Source: Puccinellia tenuiflora
Lineage: Eukaryota; Streptophyta; Magnoliopsida; Poales; Poaceae
NCBI GenBank assembly: GCA_012064385.1
Contig: QRDG01000063.1
Location: 848,272 to 912,271, forward strand
DNA: 64,000 bases
Direction of reading: 5' to 3'
This document shows positions 23,150-33,103 of this stretch, piece after piece (the stretch's first letter is position 1; each line of letters begins with the position of its first letter). The notes beneath the pieces were generated by a model. The model did no database searches and had not been told where the DNA came from. It was given only the letters and a program-made list of their open reading frames with translations. The position numbers and the translations under genes were made by a program.

Positions 23150-25573
23150 ACATTCATTTCTTCCAACAGTGTGTATGGAAACCCCCTACCGATGAGGCAT
23201 GTCACAAGACCTTCAAATGATCACACCATGCCCTTGTGACCGAAAATTTCTCGCACCTGGACGAGAATACAAGTCACAATCAAACTTGGCGATCTTAGGT
23301 TTTTCACCACAAGTAATTTGGTTCCACGGCGAGAAAGTTGAATAATCGGTTACACCTCTGGGCGCATCTCGCTAGCCAGACAAGGCAAAGGCTATTGCAC
23401 AACATGAAGCATTCAAAAACCCAAAACCGTTGTTGGCTCAGGGGTCGCGGTCGATTTTTTTCATGGGCCGACAAGGGCTTCACAAGGCCACTATGGAAAC
23501 GCCTTCTTGGGTGTGTGTTCTTCATTATAGTTGAGGTCGTTGGCTCGCGGTGGGATGACGACAACATTGGTGGGAACCTCCTCATTTCAACGAAGTGTGT
23601 GTTGTTTGTCTTGGTAGTAAATTCGGCCATGTGTTCCCTCGAGGTTGTCATATTCCATGTCTTTAGATTGGTTTCGCCAATAATTAACCGGTCAATTCCT
23701 TTTTCCTTTTTTTTTAAATGAAATGATACAATGTTGCATGTTTTATTAAAAAGACACCGAAACCCACGTGGAAGTCAACAAAGGGTGAGAGATGAGTGGG
23801 AGAGAGAGAGGGGGGTGCGTAGGGAGGGATAAGCAGAGGTCCTAGAGCTGGTAGGGAAGGAATATGCATTGGCAAAGATAGAGGAAAGACTCGTTGATGT
23901 GTCTTTAGTGCCATCTTTAATTATACACAACGACAATCTAATGAAGGATTTCATAAATCTCACTCAGGTTAGCTGGCGGTAATGTTTGCATAGCAGCTCT
24001 ACTGCGCCCTAGGCATATGGTTGCTACAGTCATCGCTGGGAAGACCGCTAGGGTGCCTCGAGGCGGCACCGTTGCATGCGATGGAGGTTGTCTCTCTCTA
24101 CCTCTCTAACGTGAGGTGTTGGAGCCAAGTGCCAAACTTTTCAACGTCCTTCTCGGGAAGACCCCTCTCCGCAAGTGGCATGTCGTCTAGACACTCGAGG
24201 ATGGCCGCGCAGAACTGCTCGGGGTTTGATTTTCATGGGTGGCACAGTGAGGCCAGCATGGCTTATGACCCACCCCTTCAGCAAGCCATGGTTTGGTGGG
24301 ACAAGCGGGTCGTACTTGTGGAAGAGCCTACTCTCACCCTCGAACCGCCCCGCCAGAATCATCGGCCTCGTTGTTCTGTGACATGGTGTTTGTGAGGTTG
24401 TCAGCATGGACGAAGGAGAGATATGGAGGCCGCACGAACAAGATGTCTGGCCAGAAGAAGGCACGGGGAGGGGTTCTTATACCGTTGCGACAGACAAAGG
24501 AGCGGTATCCATCGTTAATGTGACATGTGGGGAAGGCATAATGTTTTCGAGTGTGCGTGAATGCGACATGTGGAGAAACCACAACGCCGACGTGTCATCA
24601 GTGCCTGCAGGGAGCGGAGTGGGTGTCTGCCATCATTAATCATGGAACGACCTCCCTACGCACCATTGATCACGATTAGCTGCCCTCATGTGACATGAGA
24701 TGAGGGCCCTAACTGTCGGAGACCGTGTCCAAGTTTTTTCCGCGCCACCGAGCTGCCCCCTAAACTTGGGGCCGGACATGGGGCTGCAGAATATGGTTAT
24801 TTTTCTCTCCAGACTCTCATTGAGCCTTTTGGAGACTGTGGAAAATATGCTATTATTTCGAAAAATAAACTAGTGTGTTATCACAAGCACGTCGGTAGGT
24901 TGTCAGCTGTATAACCATGCCATGTCAGCAGCAGCCATCATAAAACCAAATCATGTATTATGGATTAGCTATTAGGATGGTTATAATATTATTAGTGCTG
25001 CAGTCAATGGACACATGAGATTGGGAGGAAAATGACTACAGTTAGCTGCATGGCTGCATGCGAGCTGCTCTTCCTCGTGCTAGGCAGACGGTTCACGAAG
25101 CCCCCCGCTCCGCTCTCTCTCCTCATTTCTCTTTCTTCCATGTTGAATTTTGGTGATACAACAAATGGTATAGCGTGCTCATTGGACCTTATTGTACCTG
25201 CTCTAGGGCGTACTTCCGCCCCGTTTGATTGTCTACGGCCGCGTGCCGACGTTATAGAATTTACTGTGACGGCGTCTTAGGTTCTTGGATTTTGAGGGAA
25301 TTCACCGTGTTCCTCTGTTGCTGGCGTTTTAGAAGAGGTACTCCGTAATTTATTTACCATAGGTAAACTTTTTTTTGCGAATCCCCATAGGTAAATCTTG
25401 AGATAGGCGGCGCGAGAGGTGAATAATCGGTTACAGCCGTGGGGTCCACCTAGCCAGGCTGGCAGGGCCAGGCTACTTCAGATCATTCCCGCGAAGCGAA
25501 TCTAACTCCATTCAGAAACTAAGCCCGCACGCGCCGGAAGAGAGTCCAGAGAGAGACAGAGCGAGAAGAAGAG
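23150..25573. other. Intergenic DNA upstream of the 160-aa gene
   Basis: No supported gene. Items seen: a T-run at 23700-23715 that could be the A-tail of a minus-strand retroposon covering part of 23700-24650; a short stretch at 23328-23395 resembling the sequence just upstream of the next gene (25407-25475); T-runs with GCGAATCCCC near 25368. Confidence 0.4.
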
Positions 25574-26056
25574 ATGGCGGCGGAGGTGTGGCAAACGCCG
25601 TTCCCGGAGCCGGTGGGGGAGGCGGACGGCCGCTTCAGCCATGTCGCCGTCGACGCGCAGGGGCACCTGGTGGCGGCACCGGTGCACGCGGCGATCAGCG
25701 GGCGCGCCAGGATCTTCCAGCTCGCGCAGGACGCGCTCGGGCGCGCGGCCATGGACCTCGCCCTCGCCAAGTCCGCGCTGGGCGGCGCCACGGGCCAGGA
25801 TGCCAGGCTGCGCGCGGGGGAGGCGTACGACGCACTGGAGCTGTGCTGCGACCGCCTGCTGCTGGTCGACCTCCTTCTGGACAAGCCGCCGGGTCTCCCT
25901 GTCCCCGGCGTGGACGACGACATCACCGACGACGAGGGCGCTCGCCTCCGAGCCGCCGACGCCCTCAAGAAGGCGATGGAGATGGCGGAGGATTGCGCCG
26001 CACTGGTAGGCCGCGCACGCCAGGATGCGGCCGGCACTCCGGCGGCAACGACATGA
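25574..26056 (+). CDS. Conserved-looking GC-rich gene of unknown function, 160 aa
   Basis: Intact intronless frame. The Met follows a purine-rich leader (GAGAAGAAGAGATGG), a good plant start context. The protein is acidic and mostly helical: PFPEPVGEADGRFSHV near the N-terminus, a His/Ala stretch, helix-rich 42-75, CCDRLLLVDLLLDKPPG at 91-107, an Asp-rich turn PGVDDDITDDEGARL at 111-125, and a final helix 126-148 containing Cys141. No signal peptide or membrane segment. Periodic hydrophobics and strong codon-position GC suggest a real gene. I recall grass-specific small proteins of similar build (possibly the DUF1110 type), but this is memory, not a match, and no function can be assigned. Confidence 0.72.
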   Translation: MAAEVWQTPFPEPVGEADGRFSHVAVDAQGHLVAAPVHAAISGRARIFQLAQDALGRAAMDLALAKSALGGATGQDARLRAGEAYDALELCCDRLLLVDLLLDKPPGLPVPGVDDDITDDEGARLRAADALKKAMEMAEDCAALVGRARQDAAGTPAATT

Positions 26057-26659
26057 TCCATCTGTGTTCCGTTCGTGCGACCTGACAGATCTCTACTTCT
26101 TGATCTCCGTAAGAAGATCTGTGTTTCTCTTGCTGCTATCTGTTAGATTCTACAGTCTGAACAATGCCTAGCGAATGATTTTCTTGGTAGATGATGTGTA
26201 TATATAGTTTTGTTAGAATTACCAGGAGGATGAGTCGATTGGTATGTCAAGAACAGGAACAGAGCTATTCATCATATCTGCTGCTCAATTCTGCCTCTGT
26301 TTCATTCAATGGCTTGAGTTGGATTTGCAACTGATCCATTATATAAGTTGAATTGGTTAATTATGTTTGTGTCATTATCAGAGTACGATGTTGTTCTCTT
26401 GGTGAAGTTCTTCTATTCATTCAGTCGTGAGAAAACTCTACTGCACAAGTGCAGTCGTGCCCACACAGCGTGTTGAAATCTGAGGAATCTGGTAGATTGG
26501 AGTAGCTATCTTGGTTATAGACGTTGATCACACAACTTGCTTTAAGTACCCAATAATACTGTTGTCACTAACCAGATTTTGTTGCTCACCGGTAAAGATT
26601 TATGTAATTTTATCTTTCAAAGAAAATTATCATATCCTGGACGTCTAATTGATCAAAGT
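26057..26659. other. 3' flank of the 160-aa gene
   Basis: Probable 3' UTR and spacer, AT-rich; no further gene seen. Confidence 0.5.
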
Positions 26660-26860
26660 TTGACAGGCTGACATCACACAGTTATTAGGTACGCTAGAGA
26701 CGGCAGCGCGGAGTTATGTAGATTCAATTATGTGGAGACAGAGGTCGCGTGTTACGTGGTTAAAAGGAGACAGAAATACGAGCTATTTCCACTATAAAAC
26801 CTCCACTGAACATTTTTTGAAAAGAAATGAGAATCAAATGTTAGATTTTAGGAACATTCT
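26660..26860 (+). mobile_element. LINE fragment (endonuclease-RT linker region)
   Basis: Translates to RSRVTWLK-GDRN-SYFHYKTS, the conserved segment just before the RT of plant L1-type LINEs (usually RSRVNWLKEGDRNTKFFH). Short, without ends, inactive. Confidence 0.7.
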
Positions 26861-26938
26861 TTGATTCTTTCATACTGTGACCTTCATGATCTTGGGTTCG
26901 ATGGAGCACCATGGACCTTGGAAAACAAGCAAAGCGGA
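26861..26938 (+). mobile_element. LINE endonuclease fragment, left part (split by CACTA)
   Basis: Encodes CDLHDLGFDGAPWTLENKQSG, matching the C-terminal endonuclease motif of plant LINEs. It is interrupted at 26938 by the CACTA element and resumes at 35086. Confidence 0.75.
26936..26938. repeat. CACTA target-site duplication, left copy (GGA)
   Basis: GGA before the element, repeated after the right terminus at 35083-35085. Three-base duplications are the rule for CACTA elements. Confidence 0.7.
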
Positions 26939-26960
26939 CTAGTAGAAAAAAGGTCAATAG

Positions 26961-27130
26961 TCCCGGTTGGAGAGAGCCTTTAGTCCCGGTTCCCCAACCG
27001 GGACTAGCAATCTGGGACTAAAGCTAGTCCCGGTTGGGACTCCAACCGGAACTAATGTCGGCGTCACGTGGCCCCTCCGCTGCCGTCGGGCCAAGGAGCT
27101 TTAGTCCCGGTTCGTAATACGAACCGGGGC
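26961..27130. repeat. CACTA left subterminal repeat region
   Basis: At least six copies of the (A/T)AGTCCCGGTT core in direct and inverted orientation, several paired as short hairpins. In En/Spm-type elements such repeats bind the element-encoded TnpA-like protein. Confidence 0.8.
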
Positions 27131-27399
27131 TATTGGCCGAATTTTTTTCTTCACAAATTTCAGAAAAAGGTTTAATTTTGTAGAATCAATAATGATTATT
27201 CTGTAATTCATAAAAATATGAATAAAATACCAAAATGTTCAGAAAAGTAAGACCTATTTGATTATGTAAAAAAAAATGAAATTAAAATACCAAAATGTGG
27301 AATCAATATGGGGAACCACTATATATTAAACATCATCGTCACAAATATATTACACACACGATCATCGTCACATATTTTTTACACTCGATCACCTTGTAA

Positions 27400-29957
27400 T
27401 ATAAACACATCATCTTCTACTTTCCGCATATGTATTAGAATCAGTATAGTATTCTCCATTCTTATTTAGGACCTCTGCATCTATGAATCCGGCAATTTCT
27501 TCCTGGATTGCTCGTACATGATCCATTGGTAGAAGGCCGTCTCGCAACCGTTCGATCTAATTAAAAAAGTGGTCAATATATATATGAATGAAACTAAACA
27601 AAATTGATGGCAATAAATAAAAATTGTGAATATTGCATACTCACTTCAAGTTGTTTTAAAATTCTGCCCTTCTCACAACACGTCTGACGAATGAACTCGC
27701 AGACGTAGTATCCACATAAATTTGTCCCCTTTGGCTGCTCCAAGCACTTTACAGGAACAAAGTTCAATGAAAATAAAAATCAAGAATTGTAATGGTATTG
27801 AAACTAGAATCAAAGAGATGATGCACGGATATAGCTAGTAGTACTTACATCTAATCTTTTAAAGTCAAGCTTCTCCGCCCAAGCACCCCTATCCTTGGCG
27901 GCTGTAGTGAATCGTTTCCAAGCCCTGTCCGGCAAAGAAAATGAATAAAGGACTTATATATTAATTAATTGCTATCGATATACTGACATAATGATTGAAA
28001 TTACCTCTGGAGGCATATCTGCATGCTCTCCCAGTGCTCAAGGGGATGACGTCTCGAGTCCATGGCTTGTACTGTTCCTTTGTCCAGCACAATGATTAGC
28101 AGAATAAAGTGGAAGCTGCGCATGCATAAGTTATCAATTATACACTTAACATCGAGAAATTAAGCGAAATAGAATAATGTGTACAAGACAGTAACACTTA
28201 CTCGAAGTTGTATGGAAATAGTATCTCTCTTTTGGTTTCGTTAAACAAGAATGCATTTACCAAGTTATTCTCTGTATCTTGTTAATGTTTAACGAGAACT
28301 TTTTCATGAACGACATTTGGGTCAATGAACCCAATGTCATAGATTTGTTCTCTTCTGCATTGGAGAATCTTCATTCTGCATAATTAATATAGTGATGAGT
28401 AAGATTATAAAATACAATGAACGAGGTGAGCTAGCAAGAAAATTAATTACAGAAATAATACTTACAAACAATAGGCACTAATGATAGCTTTGTCGAGGGC
28501 TTTTTGTTGGAACAACTGAAATAATTCAGAAAATTGAATCATTGTCACTCCATTTCCAGACCCGAAAGCCTTGTTATCATATTTAATGTAGAGCCAATCC
28601 CCCCTCTCTTTGAGGCTGCCATGTACCAATTATGCAATCTTCGCATTTTTGTTGGTAGATCTTTGACCAACTCAGATTCGACGAGAGGACGCCCGTGCTT
28701 GTATGTGTAGTCTGCAACTTTCTGATAATCTATTCGGTCTAAGTACTGATGAATAGTCAAACCCTGAGCAGCGGCTGCTTCTCCGAACATGGCAACAATC
28801 TTAGGTGTACAAGACTTGTTGTCGATCGGAACAACGGGCCGTACTCTGCTCGACCCCGCCTCGGTATTGGAGACCACTTTCAGCAGGGCAACTGATTGTT
28901 TTTTCTATGTTCCGAGCTGGGGAACTGATCTTTCTGCTTTCCGTTTCGGGACCGCTCGATCCATCCATCTCTAATAGGCTCTGGTACAATCCCTTGATCC
29001 AGCAGGTCCTTTCCATTTTGTCCCACTTAGGCATGGAACGGGCGTAGCCACCGGGCCCCATATTATGGTGGTACTTCTTCTTAGCAGCATTTGCCTTATT
29101 TATTTCAGACTTTGCCAGAGCTGGCTCCGATTTCTTGTACGCTACAAATTCATCCCAATAGTCTCTTATCTTCTCGTACCCTCGATCGAAATCTGGAGTT
29201 TTTCCTTTCAACACATAGTCGGTGTACAATCTCTTCTTATATTTGTTAAATAGCTCAGCCATCTTCTTAAGAGCCCACACCTTGACTTTATCTACTAGCT
29301 CTTTTTTAAGTTTATCCATCTGCTCCTCAGATGGCTCCCCCTCCTCTGGATCCACCTCTGGCCACGGCAAGGTGAAATTATGCATGACCTTTTGAAAAAT
29401 GTGTTTTTTGCCTTCGTCGCCGAGCCAGGTAAGATCACGATCCTTTGGCTTATTCCATTCTTGGATGGTGATCGGGACGAAGTCCCTAACAATGACGCCG
29501 CATTGCTTCACAAACTTCTGTTTGACATCTGTTGGAGCAATGGGTTCGCCGTCTGCAGCGACCACCTCGATCCTGTACCGGACATTGTCCTCCAACTTTA
29601 TGGTTGGTCCTCGTTTCGTCCTCGCAGTGGACTTGCTCGATCCGGAGGGCTAAAAGAAGAAAGACCGTTAATATGTGTATATAGACAACGGAGGCTAAAT
29701 TAATTAATATAAATATATATATGCACCTCTGCGGAGTTTGTGTTGATCAATGTGGCACCCGAGCCACCGGCTTCTGCCTCGTCGGCTTCCCCCTCACCGA
29801 GTATGGCCTCTTCCCAGGCGTCGGGGCCGCCGTCACCTCTGTTGACAGACTCATCCCCCTCACCGGACTCGTTCAGGAATTGACTTGCGACATTGTCGCC
29901 GCGGATCATATCCTCGAGGATATGTTCGTCATTTTCATCTCTATCGACTGGATCCAT
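27400..29957 (-). pseudogene. CACTA second gene: plant-transposase-like N-terminus plus Ulp1-like (C48) peptidase, broken
   Basis: Multi-exon minus-strand gene. Exon 1 29957-29728: acidic, Met start. Intron about 78 bp with GT at 29727-29726 and AG at 29651-29650. Exon 2 from 29649: Lys/Asp-rich transposase-like region (EEQMDKLKKELVDKVK, MAELFNKYKKRLYTDYV, YHHNMGPGGYARSMPKWDKM). Frames shift near 28870 and again near 28610, where one G is extra in a G-run. Further left are peptidase exons: about 28500-28206 (in-frame stop near 28280), 28130-28010, 27930-27855, 27760-27650 and 27560-27415. The last part holds the C48 signature: His in FHFILLI, Asp in VQAMDSRR, Gln in CLEQPKGTN and Cys in NLCGYYVCEF. 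These residues persist though the gene is broken. C48 peptidases cleave SUMO-like proteins; their role in CACTA elements is unsettled. Confidence 0.75.
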
Positions 29958-30099
29958 GGTTTCTGCAAAATGCGAAGGTTATTTTCGGAGCCGTCTCTGC
30001 CGTGTTGCTGCAAAATGGTACTAAAAGGAAAGGCGCGTTGCTGCGCCCATTGTTCCTAAGCGTCGTCGTGATATATATCACTTGAACATACAATGTTGG

Positions 30100-30302
30100 A
30101 CTAATACAATATAAGAGACTAATATAATACAATATAAGCTAATACAAAATTGATACAAGTTTCATACAATTTCCCTCTCTAATAAAATATAAGAGACTAA
30201 TAAATACAATATAAGCTAATACAAAATTGATACAATATTTCTTTTACACAAATATAAGAGACTAATATAATACAATATAAGCTAATACAAAATTCCTACA
30301 AC
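30100..30302. repeat. AT-rich tandem repeat, three copies of 65-78 bp
   Basis: ATAAGAGACTAATA...AATATAAGCTAATACAAAATT recurs with ATAAGAGACT at 30111, 30189 and 30254. Upstream of the second CACTA gene. Confidence 0.85.
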
Positions 30303-30709
30303 CTTTCCCTCGTTCTACCGAGAAGGGACAGAACACCGGAAAACAGAAACGACAAGCATTCAACATAGCATCGTGCAATGCGCATACAAGAATGATGACA
30401 TGACAAGTTACATGGATTTAAAATAAACCCTAACACCTGATAACCAATTTAAATGAGGTCCAAATATAATATTTGGGGAAAACCCCATAATTACATAAAG
30501 TGGCATTTTGGTGAATCTAGACAACTCTTAATTGAACTTGTTCAATCATGCATGAATTTGAAATAAATAGATAGATCTAATTTTTCTGAGAATTTTAGTA
30601 TTTTATTCATATTTTTCTGATAAACAGATATTTAATTATGAATTTTACAAGTTTATACAAATTTCTGGAATTTCTGCAAAAGAATAAGTCTGAACAAAAT
30701 CGGTTGACA

Positions 30710-31250
30710 TCATGATGACGTCAGCACTGCAAGCAGCACGCAAGGCGCGCACACGCTGGACGATTCCGAGCGGGAGAGGACGCGCGGACGGGCGCGTTGG
30801 ACGCGGCGGACGACGGCAAACCATATGGTGGCGGCGCCGCCCCTTTTGGGTCGCCGGAGTAGTGACGGCGAGCTCCACCCATGGCGGCGGACGGAGGATC
30901 GCGACGACGGCGAGGTACAGAGAGAGAGGGAGAGGGCAGAGGGGTCCAGGAGGACCAGGAGCTCACCTTGAAGGCGATGGAGGGCTCAGGGAGGCCGGAG
31001 GAGGTCGGATTGCGCCGAATCCGTCCGTGGCGACGGCGGCCGGAGGCGGGAGAGAAGAGCTCGATTGGGCCGGCTCCGTTCGTCCCTGCAAGCACGGCTC
31101 GAAGGGGAGGAAGAGGAGGGCGGAGGAGCAGGCGGCGGAGGAGCAGGACGGCGGCGCGGGAATTTGGCAGCCTGACGGCGTGATTTTGTTCCTCGCGCTG
31201 GTCCTTAGAAGAATGAGGAGATTTGGGGGAGGAGGAAGAAGAAGCAGTTA
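30710..31250 (-). promoter_or_regulatory. GC-rich island, probable promoter / 5' leader of a CACTA gene
   Basis: CpG-rich, sharply bounded 540-bp block in an otherwise very AT-rich region, followed by hairpin repeats at 31258-31460. It sits upstream (minus strand) of the Ulp1-containing gene. Frames inside it on either strand show no domain, so I take it as 5' leader or promoter. Confidence 0.45.
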
Positions 31251-31257
31251 AAAAAAT

Positions 31258-31460
31258 AGCTTTCGTCCCGGTTCACCACCCCAACCGGACCTAAAGGGTC
31301 TTTAGGTCCGGTTGGCAGCACCAACCGGGACTAAAGACCAACCCTTTAGTCCCGGTTGGTGCCTCCAACCGGACCTAAAGACAATTTTTGGCGGCACCGA
31401 AAAGGCGCGCGCCAAAATACCTTTAGGTCCGGTTGGTGGTTCCAACCGGGACTAAAGGTA
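31258..31460. repeat. Internal subterminal-type hairpin repeats
   Basis: Three or four units of the form CTTTAG(T/G)(C/T)CCGGTTGGT-loop-AACCGG(G/A)(A/C)CTAAAG. These are the same core as at the element ends but lie in the middle of the element. Confidence 0.85.
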
Positions 31461-31479
31461 TTTTTTATAAAGAGTTTTA

Positions 31480-31905
31480 AAATGCAATAAACTTATAAAT
31501 TTAATATCTTTTAATCTGTTTATCAGAAAAATACAAATAATATATCAAATTGTTCAAAAAAATATAATCTATATATTTATATCAAATTCAACTTTGTTTG
31601 AGATTAAGTTTAAAAAATTGTAATAAACTTATAAATTCATTAAGACATTAGTTAAACTTATAAATTTAATATCTTTTGATCTGTTTATCAGAAAAATACA
31701 AATAATATATCAAATTGTTCAAAAAATATAATCTATATATTTATATCAAATCCAACTTTGTTTGAGATTAAGTTTTAAATTTTTTAATAAACCTATAAAT
31801 TCATTAAGACATTAGTTAAACTTATAAATTTAATATCTTTTGATCTGTTTATCAGAAAAATACAAATAATATATCAAATTGTTGATAAAAATCTAATCTA
31901 TCTAT
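31480..31905. repeat. AT-rich tandem array, about 165-bp unit, about 2.6 copies
   Basis: CTGTTTATCAGAAAAATACA recurs at 31516, 31681 and 31845 (spacing 165 and 164) within near-identical units. An inverted partial copy (CTGATAAACAGATATTTAAT) lies at 30617-30640, on the other side of the GC island. Confidence 0.9.
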
Positions 31906-32126
31906 CTATTTAATTTATATCTATTGAATTATAATTTATATCTATTGATTTAATTTATATCTATTAAATTCAATATATCACTAAACTTTCAACATGAAAA
32001 GTCTTTAAATTTGAGCTCCAACGGTGCGTTTGATATGCAGGCACTCACGAGCCACCGTTGGGCTGTATACAGAAATCCTTCAGGTAATCGACCGGACACG
32101 GTACAGAATGACAACAGTGGATCGGA

Positions 32127-32513
32127 AGCACACGGACCGTGTGTTTCCTTCGAGCGCTTGTGAGCTGTTGGATCAGGGCCTTTAGTACCGGTTCGTGTTA
32201 CCAACCGGGACTAAAGAAGCACACGGATCGTGTGTTTCTTTAGAGCGCTTGTGAGCCGTTGGATTAGAAGCACACGGATCATGTGTTTCTTTAGAGCGCT
32301 TGTGAGCCGTTGGATCAGAAGCACACGGATCGTGTGTTTCTTTAGAGCGCTTGTGAGCCGTTTGATCAGAAGCACACGGATCGTGTGTTTCTTTCAAGCG
32401 CTTGTGAGCTGTTGGATCAGGGCCTTTAGTACCGGTTCGTGTTACCAACCGGGACTAGAGAAGCACACGGATCGTGTATTTCTTTCAAGCGCTTGCGAGC
32501 CGTTGGATCAGGG
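32127..32513. repeat. 51/91-bp minisatellite inside the CACTA
   Basis: AGCACACGGA.CGTGTG starts at 32127, 32218, 32269, 32320, 32371 and 32462, giving spacings 91, 51, 51, 51 and 91. The 91-bp steps are the 51-bp unit plus a 40-bp insert holding a GGTTCGTGTTACCAACCGGG hairpin. Each unit core is itself palindromic (CACACGGATCGTGTG). Confidence 0.93.
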
Positions 32514-32583
32514 GTGTGTTTCTTTTGAGGGCTTGTGACCTATTGGATCTGCACTCCCACCTCATCCACAGGTACACCTTCTA

Positions 32584-32720
32584 ATTGCCTATAAATAGCG
32601 ATGTCCCTGCAGCGAACGGCACACAACGAGCATCTACCTTTGCCACCGAACCCAATGGCTGGATTTAGCCTACCCGCTGGCATGTTCCCTAGCATTATTG
32701 TGTTGAATCCAACGACGCTG
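32584..32720 (+). promoter_or_regulatory. TATA-type promoter with short leader and ATG
   Basis: GCCTATAAATAGCGATG near 32588 is a canonical plant TATA box. An ATG at 32654 (AACCCAATGGCTGG) opens a frame of about 31 codons. It may be the start of a lost plus-strand transposon gene. Confidence 0.4.
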
Positions 32721-33103
32721 TTGGAAAACACAAGCCCTCGGGTAGGTTGAATCCAACCACTGGATTAGGGTGACACAATGATGAATTGCCGAGGAGGTGG
32801 GAGTGGTGGTGGTGGAAGTGGTAGCCATGCCCCTCGGTTGGATCCAAGCAGCGGCAATGCGCTCTGATCATTCAGTTCATCGACCGAATACAAATCAAAC
32901 GGTTTCACCTGCATACGCCCTACAGTGCATTTGATATGCGGGCACTCTCTAGACACAGTAGGGTTGTATGCAGGTGATACCGTGTGTTTTGTTCTATCTA
33001 GAAATCCTTCAGTTCATCGACCGAATACAAATCATTCAGATTCCATGCATACATCCCGACGGTGCATATAGTCAAAACATACGGTTTGTATTCGCATATA
33101 GCC

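Noticed and set aside
23714..24582. Possible minus-strand processed pseudogene with A-tail at 23700-23715
   Set aside because: The T-run is suggestive, but I could find neither a coding match nor target duplications.
24720..25240. Possible MITE sequences
   Set aside because: Composition resembles short grass transposons, but I could not pair terminal repeats or target duplications.
25519..26085. Overlapping frames on both strands of the 160-aa gene
   Set aside because: Ala/Arg/Ser-rich shadows of one GC-rich gene; the 25574 frame has the sensible start context and protein composition.
30712..31251. 179-codon and 124-codon opposed frames in the GC island
   Set aside because: Low-complexity Arg/Gly-rich translations on both strands; better explained as promoter or leader.
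32127..32513. CRISPR-like spaced repeat
   Set aside because: The spaced pattern is a tandem minisatellite without unique spacers, inside a plant transposon.
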